From a bacterium (GTDB lineage Bacteria; Patescibacteriota; Minisyncoccia; Phycocordibacterales; Phycocordibacteraceae): a DNA stretch of 38,205 nt. Below, one piece after another: positions 18,448 through 26,541 of this stretch; position 1 is the first letter of the stretch, and every line of letters begins with the position of its first letter. The notes beneath the pieces were generated by a model, which did not search any database, was not told the DNA's origin, and saw nothing but the letters and a program-made list of their open reading frames with translations. The stretch covers positions 21,327 through 59,531 of the forward strand of contig DAICZA010000002.1 of the NCBI GenBank assembly GCA_027311385.1, given 5' to 3'. The position numbers were made by a program, and so were the translations under genes.

Positions 18448-19714
18448 TTCTTTCAGCCGGAAACTTAGACTTGCGTTCGGCGACCGCGAGATTCGTTTCC
18501 GCATCCTCTTCCTTGCCGGTGCGCTCGCACTCTTCCGCCTCCTCGCGGCGGTTCCCATCCCGGGCGTGGACAAGAACGCGCTTGCGGCGTTTTTTGCGAA
18601 TAACCAATTCTTCGGACTGTTGAATATTTTCTCCGGCGGCGGGCTTTCGCGCCTCTCGGTCGTGATGCTCGGCGTGGGCCCCTACATCACCGCGTCCATC
18701 ATTATGCAGCTCGGCACCATCGTTTTCCCGCAGGTGAAGCAGGCGTACTTTGAAGAGGGCGAAGCGGGCCGCGCGAAATTCATTGAATGGAGCCGCCTCT
18801 TGACCATTCCCATCGCTATCCTGCAGGGCATCGGCTTCCTCTTCCTGCTCGAGAGCCAGGGCGTCATTGCACACCTGGGCACGGTCGCGCTTGTCGCGAA
18901 TATCGCGCTCATCGCCGCGGGTTCTATGCTTCTTATGTGGCTCGGCGAGCTCGTGACCGAGTTCGGCATAGGGAACGGCGTGTCGCTCATCATCCTCGCG
19001 GGCATCCTCGCAGGCGTTCCTTCCAGTATCTCGCAGACCATCTTCGCGTCCACGGTGGCGAACATCCCCGCGTACCTCGCCTTCGCCGTCCTCGCGCTCG
19101 CGATGATTTACGCGGTCGTGGTCGTGTCCGATGCCGAGCGCTCCATCCCGATTGCCTATGCGCGTGCGGTACGCGGCGCCGCGCTGTCGCAAGGTGCGGC
19201 GACGTATCTCCCCATCCGCCTTCTGCAGGCCGGCGTCATCCCCATCATTTTCGCGCTGTCGCTCCTGCTCTTGCCGCAGATGGTGCTGTCTATGCTCGGC
19301 GCGTTCCATCTCTCGTTTGCAACGGCTGCGGCGACCTGGTACACCGCGTTCCTCTCCAATCCGTGGAAGTACGGCTCGGTCTACTTCCTGCTGGTGGTGC
19401 TCTTCACGTATTTCTATACCGCCGTCACGTTTGAACCGCACCGCGTTGCGGAAAATCTCCAGAAGACCGGCGCATTTGTCCCCGGCGTGCGCCCCGGCCG
19501 CGAGACCGAAGAATACATCGGGAAGGTCGTGAATCGTGTGACGCTCCCCGGCGCCTGCTTCCTCGGCCTTCTTGCCGTCGCTCCGAGCATCATCCAGGGG
19601 CTCACCGGCGTCACGACGCTCATCCTCGGCGGTACCGCGCTCCTCATCGCCGTGCAGGTCGCGCTTGACCTCGCGCAGAAAATAGACGCCCAAGTCTCGC
19701 TCCGCGAATACTAA
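18440..19714 (+). CDS. secY: Preprotein translocase subunit SecY
   Basis: VPIPGVDKNAL, NIFSGGGLSRLSVVMLGVGPYITASIIMQL, multiple TM segments. Confidence 0.97.
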   Translation: MLNSFSRKLRLAFGDREIRFRILFLAGALALFRLLAAVPIPGVDKNALAAFFANNQFFGLLNIFSGGGLSRLSVVMLGVGPYITASIIMQLGTIVFPQVKQAYFEEGEAGRAKFIEWSRLLTIPIAILQGIGFLFLLESQGVIAHLGTVALVANIALIAAGSMLLMWLGELVTEFGIGNGVSLIILAGILAGVPSSISQTIFASTVANIPAYLAFAVLALAMIYAVVVVSDAERSIPIAYARAVRGAALSQGAATYLPIRLLQAGVIPIIFALSLLLLPQMVLSMLGAFHLSFATAAATWYTAFLSNPWKYGSVYFLLVVLFTYFYTAVTFEPHRVAENLQKTGAFVPGVRPGRETEEYIGKVVNRVTLPGACFLGLLAVAPSIIQGLTGVTTLILGGTALLIAVQVALDLAQKIDAQVSLREY

Positions 19715-19732
19715 AGGTGGTAGAGTAGGGCA

Positions 19733-20338
19733 ATGGACACGCACCCCGAGAGTACTCCGAACGCAGCTGACCGCGAAGGGGCGCGCACGGTACTTTTTAT
19801 CGGGAAGCCCGGCTGCGGAAAGGGCGACCAGGCGAAGCTGCTTGCGGAGAAGACCGGCTGGAAGATCATTGCCTCGGGCGAGCAGTTCCGGGCGATGGCT
19901 ACCGAGGACACGCTCGTCGGACGGAAAGTGAAGTCCGTCGGCGACGCGGGCATGCTCCAGCCGCATTGGCTCGCGGAGTATCTCTTTCTCAAGAATCTTT
20001 TTCTTCTCGCGGAAGACGACGGGGCCATTTTTGACGGGTTTGGTCGCGAAGTTCAAGAAACGGAGCTTATTATGGACGCATTTGCCTGGCTCAATCGTCC
20101 GTTCATCGCCCTCCATCTGCGCATTTCCGATGAAGAAATTCGCCACCGCCTCGCGTTGCGCAAGGAGATTGAAGGCCGCGCCGACGACAGTGCCGTTGAC
20201 GAGCGCCTGAAGGAATACCGGGAATACACCGAACCGGTCATTGAGCTGTTCCGCAAGGAAGGGAAGCTCGTTGAAATAGACGGCGAGCGGACGCGGGAAG
20301 CGATTGCAGCAGACATCAACGCGGCGCTCAACCTCTGA
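19733..20338 (+). CDS. adk: Adenylate kinase-like nucleotide kinase (divergent P-loop)
   Basis: LFIGKPGCGKGDQAKLL, FDGFGREVQETELI; located between secY and map. Confidence 0.8.
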   Translation: MDTHPESTPNAADREGARTVLFIGKPGCGKGDQAKLLAEKTGWKIIASGEQFRAMATEDTLVGRKVKSVGDAGMLQPHWLAEYLFLKNLFLLAEDDGAIFDGFGREVQETELIMDAFAWLNRPFIALHLRISDEEIRHRLALRKEIEGRADDSAVDERLKEYREYTEPVIELFRKEGKLVEIDGERTREAIAADINAALNL

Positions 20339-21105
20339 TGACGATTACGAACGACACACAGCGTGCGGACCTGATTGAGGGCGGGAAGCGCCTTGCGGCG
20401 GTGCTTGCGGCGCTGCGCGCGAACGTCGCTCCTGGCGTGACGACCGAAGCGTTGGACGACCTTGCCGAACAACTCATCCGCGACGGCGGCGATGAACCGT
20501 GCTTCCTCGGCTACACGCCCGAAGGTTCAAATCGGCCGTACCCGGCGACGCTGTGCGTCTCCATTAACGACGAAGTCGTGCACGGCATCCCGAACGAGTC
20601 ACCAAAGACGCTGAAGGAGGGCGACATCGTCGGACTGGACCTCGGACTCGCGCATAACGGCGTCATCGTGGACGCGGCCATCACCGTGCCGGTGGGGAAC
20701 GTAACCGAGGAGACGAAGGAGCTCCTGCGCGCGACGGAGGCGGCGCTTGCCGCGGGTATCGCCGCCGCCCTTCCGGGGAAGCACGTGGGCGATATTTCGG
20801 CGGCCATCCAGAAGGAGATTGAAGACGCGGGATTTAAGGTGGTGAAGGAGCTCGGCGGTCACGGCGTGGGGGAGCGCGTGCACGAGGAGCCGTTCATCCC
20901 CAACTACGGCCGCGCCGGCGACGGAGAATTGCTCACCGAAGGTATGGTGCTCGCGCTGGAGCCGATTTCCACCGCCGGAAAGGCCACAGTCATCCTTACC
21001 CCCGACGGCTACACCTACCGCACCAAGGACGGCTCGCGCTCCGCGCATTTTGAACACACGATTTTGATAGAAAAGGGCGGCGCGCGTGTTGTAACAGCAC
21101 AGTAA
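20338..21105 (+). CDS. map: Type I methionine aminopeptidase
   Basis: VSINDEVVHGIPN, GDIVGLDLGL, GHGVGERVHEEP, EPISTAG. Confidence 0.97.
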   Translation: MTITNDTQRADLIEGGKRLAAVLAALRANVAPGVTTEALDDLAEQLIRDGGDEPCFLGYTPEGSNRPYPATLCVSINDEVVHGIPNESPKTLKEGDIVGLDLGLAHNGVIVDAAITVPVGNVTEETKELLRATEAALAAGIAAALPGKHVGDISAAIQKEIEDAGFKVVKELGGHGVGERVHEEPFIPNYGRAGDGELLTEGMVLALEPISTAGKATVILTPDGYTYRTKDGSRSAHFEHTILIEKGGARVVTAQ

Positions 21106-21144
21106 GTTGTGCACCACGCCTCTCCTGCGCGGTCAAAGCAGCCC

Positions 21145-21355
21145 TATACTAATAGACAGACTTGTTCTTGAAGCGTTCGCGTTACCATTCACACGACGGA
21201 ATGGAACACGGATTGCGAGCGGGGCTTTCGATCCCTTTCCGCCAGAAGGGAGTAAAGAGGTTCTCTTTACGACGGGAGGCATCGTCACGTTCCGCAGGAC
21301 GAGGATGATAAAGAGGGCACCGAGGGAAATACCCGGTGCCCGCCTTGTTTCCCTC
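21145..21355 (+). ncRNA. Candidate ncRNA locus A
   Basis: TATACT box followed by AATAGACAGACTTGTTCTTGAA, shared with locus B; 3' GC-rich stem GGGCACCG/CGGTGCCC. Confidence 0.35.
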
Positions 21356-21429
21356 CATATTGCATACATAAGAAAAACGCGTATCATAACTGCATAGCCC
21401 TCGCGGCATTTTATTTTTTATACTCACCT

Positions 21430-22035
21430 ATGGCACACCCGAAAACAGAACGAACGCTCGTCATCGTAAAGCCCGACGGCATTCAGCGCGCGCTTATCGG
21501 CGAAATTATGAAGCGCTATGAGCGACTCGGCCTCAAGCTTGTGGGACTCAAGATGCTCGTCCCGAGCGAGAAGATGATAGAAGAGCATTATTTGCTTGAC
21601 CCGAACTGGAAGAAAAACGTCGGCGAGAAATCAATCGCAAGCTATGTGAAGAAGGGCGAGACGCCGCCGTCAACCGACCCGATTGAAGTCGCAAACGCGG
21701 TGGTCGCGAATTTGAAAAAGTATATGACGAGCGGACCGGTCATTGCGATGGTCTGGGAAGGTGCACACGCGGTGGAGCTGGTGCGCAAGATTACGGGCGG
21801 TACGGAGCCGCGCTCTGCGGGTATCGGCACGATACGCGGCGACTTCGTTCTTGATTCCTACCAAATGGCGGATTCGGATACACGCGCCATCCGCAATCTC
21901 ATTCACGCGTCCGGCTCGGTCCCCGAGGCGGATATGGAAATTCCGCACTGGTTTAAGCCCGAAGAAGTCATCAATTACCACGTACCGCACGAGGCGATAC
22001 TCTACGACGTGGAAATGAAGAATATCCTCGGTTGA
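21430..22035 (+). CDS. ndk: Nucleoside diphosphate kinase with internal insertion
   Basis: ERTLVIVKPDGIQRALIGEI, GTIRGDF, NLIHASGS; 201 aa. Confidence 0.93.
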   Translation: MAHPKTERTLVIVKPDGIQRALIGEIMKRYERLGLKLVGLKMLVPSEKMIEEHYLLDPNWKKNVGEKSIASYVKKGETPPSTDPIEVANAVVANLKKYMTSGPVIAMVWEGAHAVELVRKITGGTEPRSAGIGTIRGDFVLDSYQMADSDTRAIRNLIHASGSVPEADMEIPHWFKPEEVINYHVPHEAILYDVEMKNILG

Positions 22036-22042
22036 GGAACGG

Positions 22043-22076
22043 CAAAAGCCCCGCGATACGCGGGGCTTTTGCGTTT
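22043..22076 (+). terminator. ndk terminator
   Basis: caaaagccccgcg-ata-cgcggggctttt-gcgtttt. Confidence 0.8.
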
Positions 22077-22103
22077 TCCACAAGGATATTTTGACGCCGG
22101 GTG

Positions 22104-22350
22104 TATAGTTATAGACGGAGCTGTTCTTGAAAACGCAACTTGCTCCGGTTTCGGGAAGACGGCATTAAGACGCGCTTGGTGAGCCCCTTACCACTTTTGA
22201 CGCAATGTCTTGCAGTACGAATTGGTAACTATTGTTTCAAAAGTGGTAAGGGGAATCCGAGAGCCGTCGTTGTTCGTAACCCACGTAACACCATAAAGTT
22301 GCCGGAGAGGACAGTTCCGCAAAAAGCCGCTCACAAAGGCGGCTTTTCGC
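22104..22350 (+). ncRNA. Candidate ncRNA locus B, interrupted by a palindromic element
   Basis: TATAGTTATAGACGGAGCTGTTCTTGAA (23/28 to locus A); 3' terminator aaaagccgc-tcacaaag-gcggctttt. Confidence 0.35.
22184..22253. mobile_element. MITE-like element, 70 bp
   Basis: 17 bp perfect TIRs CCCCTTACCACTTTTGA / TCAAAAGTGGTAAGGGG; related to 13430-13560. Confidence 0.65.
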
Positions 22351-22366
22351 GTGCTACAGTGCGTGT

Positions 22367-23767
22367 ATGGCACTCAAGCTTTCGTTCTATGGCGGCGCCG
22401 GCAAAGTGACCGGCTCTAACTTTTTAGTGGAAGGTGCGCGCGGAAAAGTGCTCGTGGACTGCGGCATTGAACAGGGCGCCGACTTCGCGGTGGCGGAGGT
22501 GTACGGGCCGTTCCCGTACGACGTGACGGCCATTGACGCGCTCATCATCACCCACGCGCACCTGGACCATGTGGGCCGCATCCCGAAGCTCGTGAAGGAC
22601 GGTTTCCGCGGGAAGATTTATATGACACCGCCCACAAAAGACCTCGCGGAGCTCATTCTGCGCGATTCGGTCAACATCCTCCGGCAGGATGCGTCCCGAA
22701 AGCATCTTCCGCCCTTGTACGAGGAACAGGATGTGGACGCGGCGTTCGCGCTCATTGAAACGCTGGACTATCACGTGGAGAAAGAGATTGCGCCCGGGCT
22801 CTCGGCGTACCTGCGCAACACGGGCCACATCCTCGGCTCGGCGAGCGTGCGCATCACCGACGAAGAGGGGACGACCGTCGCACTTACCGGCGACCTCGGT
22901 AACTCGCCGTCGCCCTTACTGCCGGACTGGGAGCCGGTGCGGGACGCGGATGCGCTCGTGATGGAGAGCGTGTACGGCGACCGGCTCCATCCGCCCCAGT
23001 CGGAGCGCGTCGCGAAGCTTCGCGACGCGCTCAAGCGCGCGGTTGCGCGCGGGGGGACGATTCTCATCCCCGCCTTCTCGCTGGAGCGCACCCAGTTGAT
23101 GCTCTATGAGCTCTCAAATTTCTTCGCGGCAAAAGAATTACCGGAAATTCCGGTCTTCCTGGATTCGCCGCTCGCCATCCGCGTGACCGCGCTCTACGAG
23201 AAGTGGGGACCGACCTATTTCAAGCCAGAGACCGAGGACGAGATGAAGCGGGAAGGGAGCATCTTTGAATTCCCGTTCCTCACGCAGACGCTTTCGCGCG
23301 AGGAATCAATGACGATAGAGAAAGTACCGGGGCAGAAAATCATCATTGCCGGCGCGGGGATGAGCCACGGCGGCCGCATCGGCCACTGGGAGACGAAATA
23401 CCTGCCCGACCCGTCCACCACGCTCTTTATGGTCGGCTACCAGGCACCCGGCACGCCCGGGCGGCGGATGATGGAAGGCGCGTCGCACGTGCGCCTCGCG
23501 GGCAACGATGTCGCCATCAAGGCGAAGATAGAGATATTGGAGGGGTGGTCGGCGCACGCCGACCGTGACGAGCTCCTCAAATTCGCGGAAGCCGCGCTTG
23601 CCGACAAGCGGCCGAAAGTCATCTTCACGGCTCTTGGCGAGCCCTCTGCCGAGCGATTCCTCGCCCAGCGCATCCACGACTACCTCGGCGCCCGCGCCGT
23701 CGTCCCCGACTACGGGCAGACGTGGGAGATTACGAAGGATTCGGTGAAGAAGGTGAGGGAGGCTTGA
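22367..23767 (+). CDS. MBL-fold beta-CASP RNA-processing exonuclease-like protein
   Basis: ITHAHLDHVGRIP, SGSVxx-type beta-CASP core, LEGWSAHADRDELL. Confidence 0.92.
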   Translation: MALKLSFYGGAGKVTGSNFLVEGARGKVLVDCGIEQGADFAVAEVYGPFPYDVTAIDALIITHAHLDHVGRIPKLVKDGFRGKIYMTPPTKDLAELILRDSVNILRQDASRKHLPPLYEEQDVDAAFALIETLDYHVEKEIAPGLSAYLRNTGHILGSASVRITDEEGTTVALTGDLGNSPSPLLPDWEPVRDADALVMESVYGDRLHPPQSERVAKLRDALKRAVARGGTILIPAFSLERTQLMLYELSNFFAAKELPEIPVFLDSPLAIRVTALYEKWGPTYFKPETEDEMKREGSIFEFPFLTQTLSREESMTIEKVPGQKIIIAGAGMSHGGRIGHWETKYLPDPSTTLFMVGYQAPGTPGRRMMEGASHVRLAGNDVAIKAKIEILEGWSAHADRDELLKFAEAALADKRPKVIFTALGEPSAERFLAQRIHDYLGARAVVPDYGQTWEITKDSVKKVREA

Positions 23768-23822
23768 CGGGCAGAACTAGTGGGTATATCATCTTTGTTA
23801 TGGGTCTTTACCCGTAGTAAAA

Positions 23823-24197
23823 ATGAACTTTGAGCCAGAAATTGAATTGTATGCCAAAGGCGACCTTGAAGTCGTCTATGAATCTTTGTTCGAGAAGCTG
23901 GGAGAGACAGGTTTGGTTAAGGTTGAGCGCAAGCTCAGCCGATATCAATCCATAACGGTGGAGACACTGTTTCGTACAGGAACACTCGACTTCATAAATG
24001 GTTCTACTAACCCGCGTCTGTACGAACTTAAAGTGAAAAGCATTCAAATCCCAGTGAGATTCGTCTGTGCACTTGAAGGTCGAACATTAGTCTTGCTCGA
24101 TGTCTTTTTTACCAGTGGTTCTAGTGGCGCAGTTGAGAAACACTTGTCGCGTGCATCCGCCCGTCTCGTTGATTGGCGTATGAACAATCGTGCATAA
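23823..24197 (+). CDS. HigB/RelE-like (Gp49-type) toxin
   Basis: PRLYELKVKSIQIPVRFVCALEGRTLVLLDVFFTSGSSG...ASARLVDW; directly upstream of an XRE protein. Confidence 0.65.
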   Translation: MNFEPEIELYAKGDLEVVYESLFEKLGETGLVKVERKLSRYQSITVETLFRTGTLDFINGSTNPRLYELKVKSIQIPVRFVCALEGRTLVLLDVFFTSGSSGAVEKHLSRASARLVDWRMNNRA

Positions 24198-24205
24198 AAT
24201 CTTCT

Positions 24206-24616
24206 ATGAAATTAAATCAACTACAAAAGAAAGTCAGAAGTGAAGAGCGCTTTAAAAAAGCGCGGCAAATCGTGCGCAAGGACATTGCGTTCCAAATAGC
24301 GCACCTGATTGAAGGACTTAGACTTTCGTTAGGTCTCTCACAGTCTCAGTTTGCGAAAAAGGTGGGGCTACAGCAGCCTGCGGTAGCTCGCTTTGAAAGA
24401 GGTGGTAACACCGTTCCGAGCCTCCCGATGCTTCAGAGAATTGCAGATGCCTTCGACCTTGAATTGATTTTGCCCAACTTCGTAATTCCTCGCAGGGGAC
24501 TCATTAAGAGCAACTCGCAGACAGAGTCAAAGAAATCTTTATTGTCCGCAGTCTCCCCTTATTACTCACGGACGGAAGGGGATCATAGGATTCAGGACGT
24601 CACCTATCTAAGATAA
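24206..24616 (+). CDS. XRE-family HTH antitoxin (HigA-like)
   Basis: IEGLRLSLGLSQSQFAKKVGLQQPAVARFERGGNTVPSLPMLQRIADAFDLEL. Confidence 0.85.
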   Translation: MKLNQLQKKVRSEERFKKARQIVRKDIAFQIAHLIEGLRLSLGLSQSQFAKKVGLQQPAVARFERGGNTVPSLPMLQRIADAFDLELILPNFVIPRRGLIKSNSQTESKKSLLSAVSPYYSRTEGDHRIQDVTYLR

Positions 24617-24621
24617 TTAAC

Positions 24622-25062
24622 ATGAACAAAAATAAAACTTTAGAGGCAGTTTGGGGTGCCCTTTGTGGAAATTCAAGTATTGATCAGGAGACAAATAACA
24701 TCTCGTTGTATAATGTACTCGAACGAGTTATCTTCACGAAAAATAAAGGGGAGAATAAGACACCCAAAGGTCCTGATGTTGCGCCGCTTCAGTATGAATA
24801 CATCGTCCTTCTGCAACGTCCTGATCCAGTAGACAAGAAGGCAACGTACCCATTGACGTTGCGCATACGAGACCCTAAGGGAGTTGTCTTGAACGAAGCT
24901 CCAATACCTGCGGTGTTTGATGTGGATAAAAAACGTCTAAGGATACGCATCCAGAATAATGCATTCGTAATTAGTGGATCCGGGGAATATCGTTTTGAAG
25001 CCCTCCTTGAGGGTACCGATACGCCGCTTACAAGCACGCCTCTCGAAGTCGTTCTCAACTAG
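24622..25062 (+). CDS. Conserved hypothetical (possibly DUF6941-like)
   Basis: 146 aa following the TA pair; AT-rich; beta-rich pattern GEYRFEALLEGT. Confidence 0.55.
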   Translation: MNKNKTLEAVWGALCGNSSIDQETNNISLYNVLERVIFTKNKGENKTPKGPDVAPLQYEYIVLLQRPDPVDKKATYPLTLRIRDPKGVVLNEAPIPAVFDVDKKRLRIRIQNNAFVISGSGEYRFEALLEGTDTPLTSTPLEVVLN

Positions 25063-25087
25063 GAGAACGGTAAATGTAAAAATAAAA

Positions 25088-25118
25088 CGAAAAACCGCCC
25101 TTTCGGGGCGGTTTTGGT
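25088..25118 (-). terminator. rplT operon terminator
   Basis: aaaaaccgccc-tttc-gggcggtttt. Confidence 0.75.
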
Positions 25119-25123
25119 TTTGC

Positions 25124-25471
25124 TTAGACGACCTGCTTTGAGATTCTTTCAAAAATCTCGGGATGGTCGGCGGCGAACTCGGCGAGGACCTTGCGGTCAA
25201 GCGCGAAGCCGTTCTTCTTCAACTTCGCGATGAACGTGGAGTAGGACTGGTGGCCATTCTCGCGGACGGCGGCGTTCAAGCGCACGATCCAGAGCTGGCG
25301 GAAATCGGTCTTCTTGTCGCGGCGGTGGGCGAACGCGTAGCGGCCCGCGCGCATCAAAGCTTCGTGAGACGCGTGCAGCTTCTTGGAGCGGATGCCGCGA
25401 TAGCCCTTCGCGCGTTCCAGGATGTTCTTGCGACGCTTATTTGCATGTACGCCCCCTTTGATTCTTGTCAT
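25124..25471 (-). CDS. rplT: Ribosomal protein L20
   Basis: RVKGGV-like MTRIKGGVHANKRRKNILERAKGYRG. Confidence 0.95.
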   Translation of the reverse strand: MTRIKGGVHANKRRKNILERAKGYRGIRSKKLHASHEALMRAGRYAFAHRRDKKTDFRQLWIVRLNAAVRENGHQSYSTFIAKLKKNGFALDRKVLAEFAADHPEIFERISKQVV

Positions 25472-25489
25472 ACGGAAATGATTACTCGT

Positions 25490-25684
25490 TTATTTTGCAC
25501 CGGTGCCCGGGAGGAAGCGGCGGCGGACCTTTGCGGTCAGGGTGAGGCCAACCGAGCGGCGCTTCGCGCTGCGCGTTGCGCCGCTCGCTTTTGCGTTGAA
25601 ATGGTTCTGACCTTTCACGCGCACGACAAGCTTCCCGTTACGGGTGACTCGTATTCGTTTGCTGTAAGATTTGTTTGTTTTCAT
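25490..25684 (-). CDS. rpmI: Ribosomal protein L35
   Basis: MKTNKSYSKRIRVTRNGKLVVRVKGQNHFNAKASGATRSAKR; infC-rpmI-rplT order. Confidence 0.88.
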   Translation of the reverse strand: MKTNKSYSKRIRVTRNGKLVVRVKGQNHFNAKASGATRSAKRRSVGLTLTAKVRRRFLPGTGAK

Positions 25685-25698
25685 GATTTGTTGGCTTG

Positions 25699-25738
25699 CC
25701 CCGTTAGAACACGAACGAAGTGAGTTTTCTAACCGGGG
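25699..25738. repeat. CCCCGTTAG-family palindrome between infC and rpmI
   Basis: CCCCGTTAGAACACGAACGAAGTGAGTTTTCTAACCGGGG; supplies the infC stop codon. Confidence 0.75.
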
Positions 25739-26298
25739 TTTTCATTTTTGATTTTGGATTCCTTCTCGCGTTTCGCCTGGGCGACGAGGTCGCGCTCAAT
25801 CACTCCGGCGAACCCTTTCGGGCTCTTGGTGATCGGCTCGGCGACCTTGTACGCATACGGGATGCGGAGAAGAAATTTCTCAAGGCGGTCCTTCAGGAAT
25901 TTCTCCTCCATACCCTTGTAGCGGCCCTTCAGGAAAAGCTCGGCGCGGACCCGGTGGCCCTCGGCGAGCCACTCGGCGGCCTTCTTAGCTTTGAGCTCCA
26001 TATCGTGCTCCCCGGTGCCCACTTTGACCTGGACCTCCTTGGTTTCCGACACCTTTACCTTGGCTTTTGCTACCTTTTCCTTCTTACTGCGCTCGTACTC
26101 AAATTTACCATAATCCATGATCTTCGCAATGGGCGGGACCGCCGAGGGCGAAATCTCTATAAGGTCCAGTCCGGCCGTCTTGGCGGCCGCGAGCGCCTGC
26201 TCCAGCGGGAGCACCCCCAGATTGCTCCCGTCGGCGCTAATCACACGCAATTCTTGCGCGCGGATTTCGTTATTAATTCTGAGTCGGTCAGTAGCCAC
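25729..26298 (-). CDS. infC: Translation initiation factor IF-3 (GTG start)
   Basis: RLRINNEIRAQELRVISADGSNLGVLPLEQAL, DYGKFEYERSKKEK; start GTG at 26298. Confidence 0.95.
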   Translation of the reverse strand: MATDRLRINNEIRAQELRVISADGSNLGVLPLEQALAAAKTAGLDLIEISPSAVPPIAKIMDYGKFEYERSKKEKVAKAKVKVSETKEVQVKVGTGEHDMELKAKKAAEWLAEGHRVRAELFLKGRYKGMEEKFLKDRLEKFLLRIPYAYKVAEPITKSPKGFAGVIERDLVAQAKREKESKIKNENPG

Positions 26299-26338
26299 TG
26301 GAAGTAGGTAGAATATAGCACAAAAAGGGGAGGGGACG

Positions 26339-26493
26339 CAACGCGGCAATGCGATTTCGGAGCACGCGTCGTTCCGCCCTGCCGCGGGACGCGCTCACTC
26401 TCGGCTCGCAAATTTCGGCGCAGCTGCCCTCCGGCGCCGAAATTACCGTGCTGCTTCGCCTCCGAGAGTCTCCGAAATCGCATTGTCGCGTTG
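26339..26493. repeat. ~155 bp large palindromic element upstream of the infC promoter
   Basis: Arms caacgcggcaatgcgatttcggag / ctccgaaatcgcattgtcgcgttg (23/24), internal aatttcggcgc/gcgccgaaatt. Confidence 0.7.
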
Positions 26494-26541
26494 CTGGGAG
26501 GTAAGGGGGCAAAAAGAAAACCGCCACACTTCTTTTATCTT

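Noticed and set aside
18413-20146. 577-aa minus-strand ORF antisense to secY/adk
   Set aside because: Shadow ORF from GC-rich third positions; charged low-complexity translation with no family features, opposite well-supported genes.
21107-21397. 96-aa ORF between map and ndk
   Set aside because: No family or initiation signal; the region is better explained by candidate ncRNA A with promoter and 3' hairpin.
22140-22409. 89-aa ORF between ndk and the MBL gene
   Set aside because: Runs through the MITE and terminator hairpin and overlaps the MBL gene start; no coding character.
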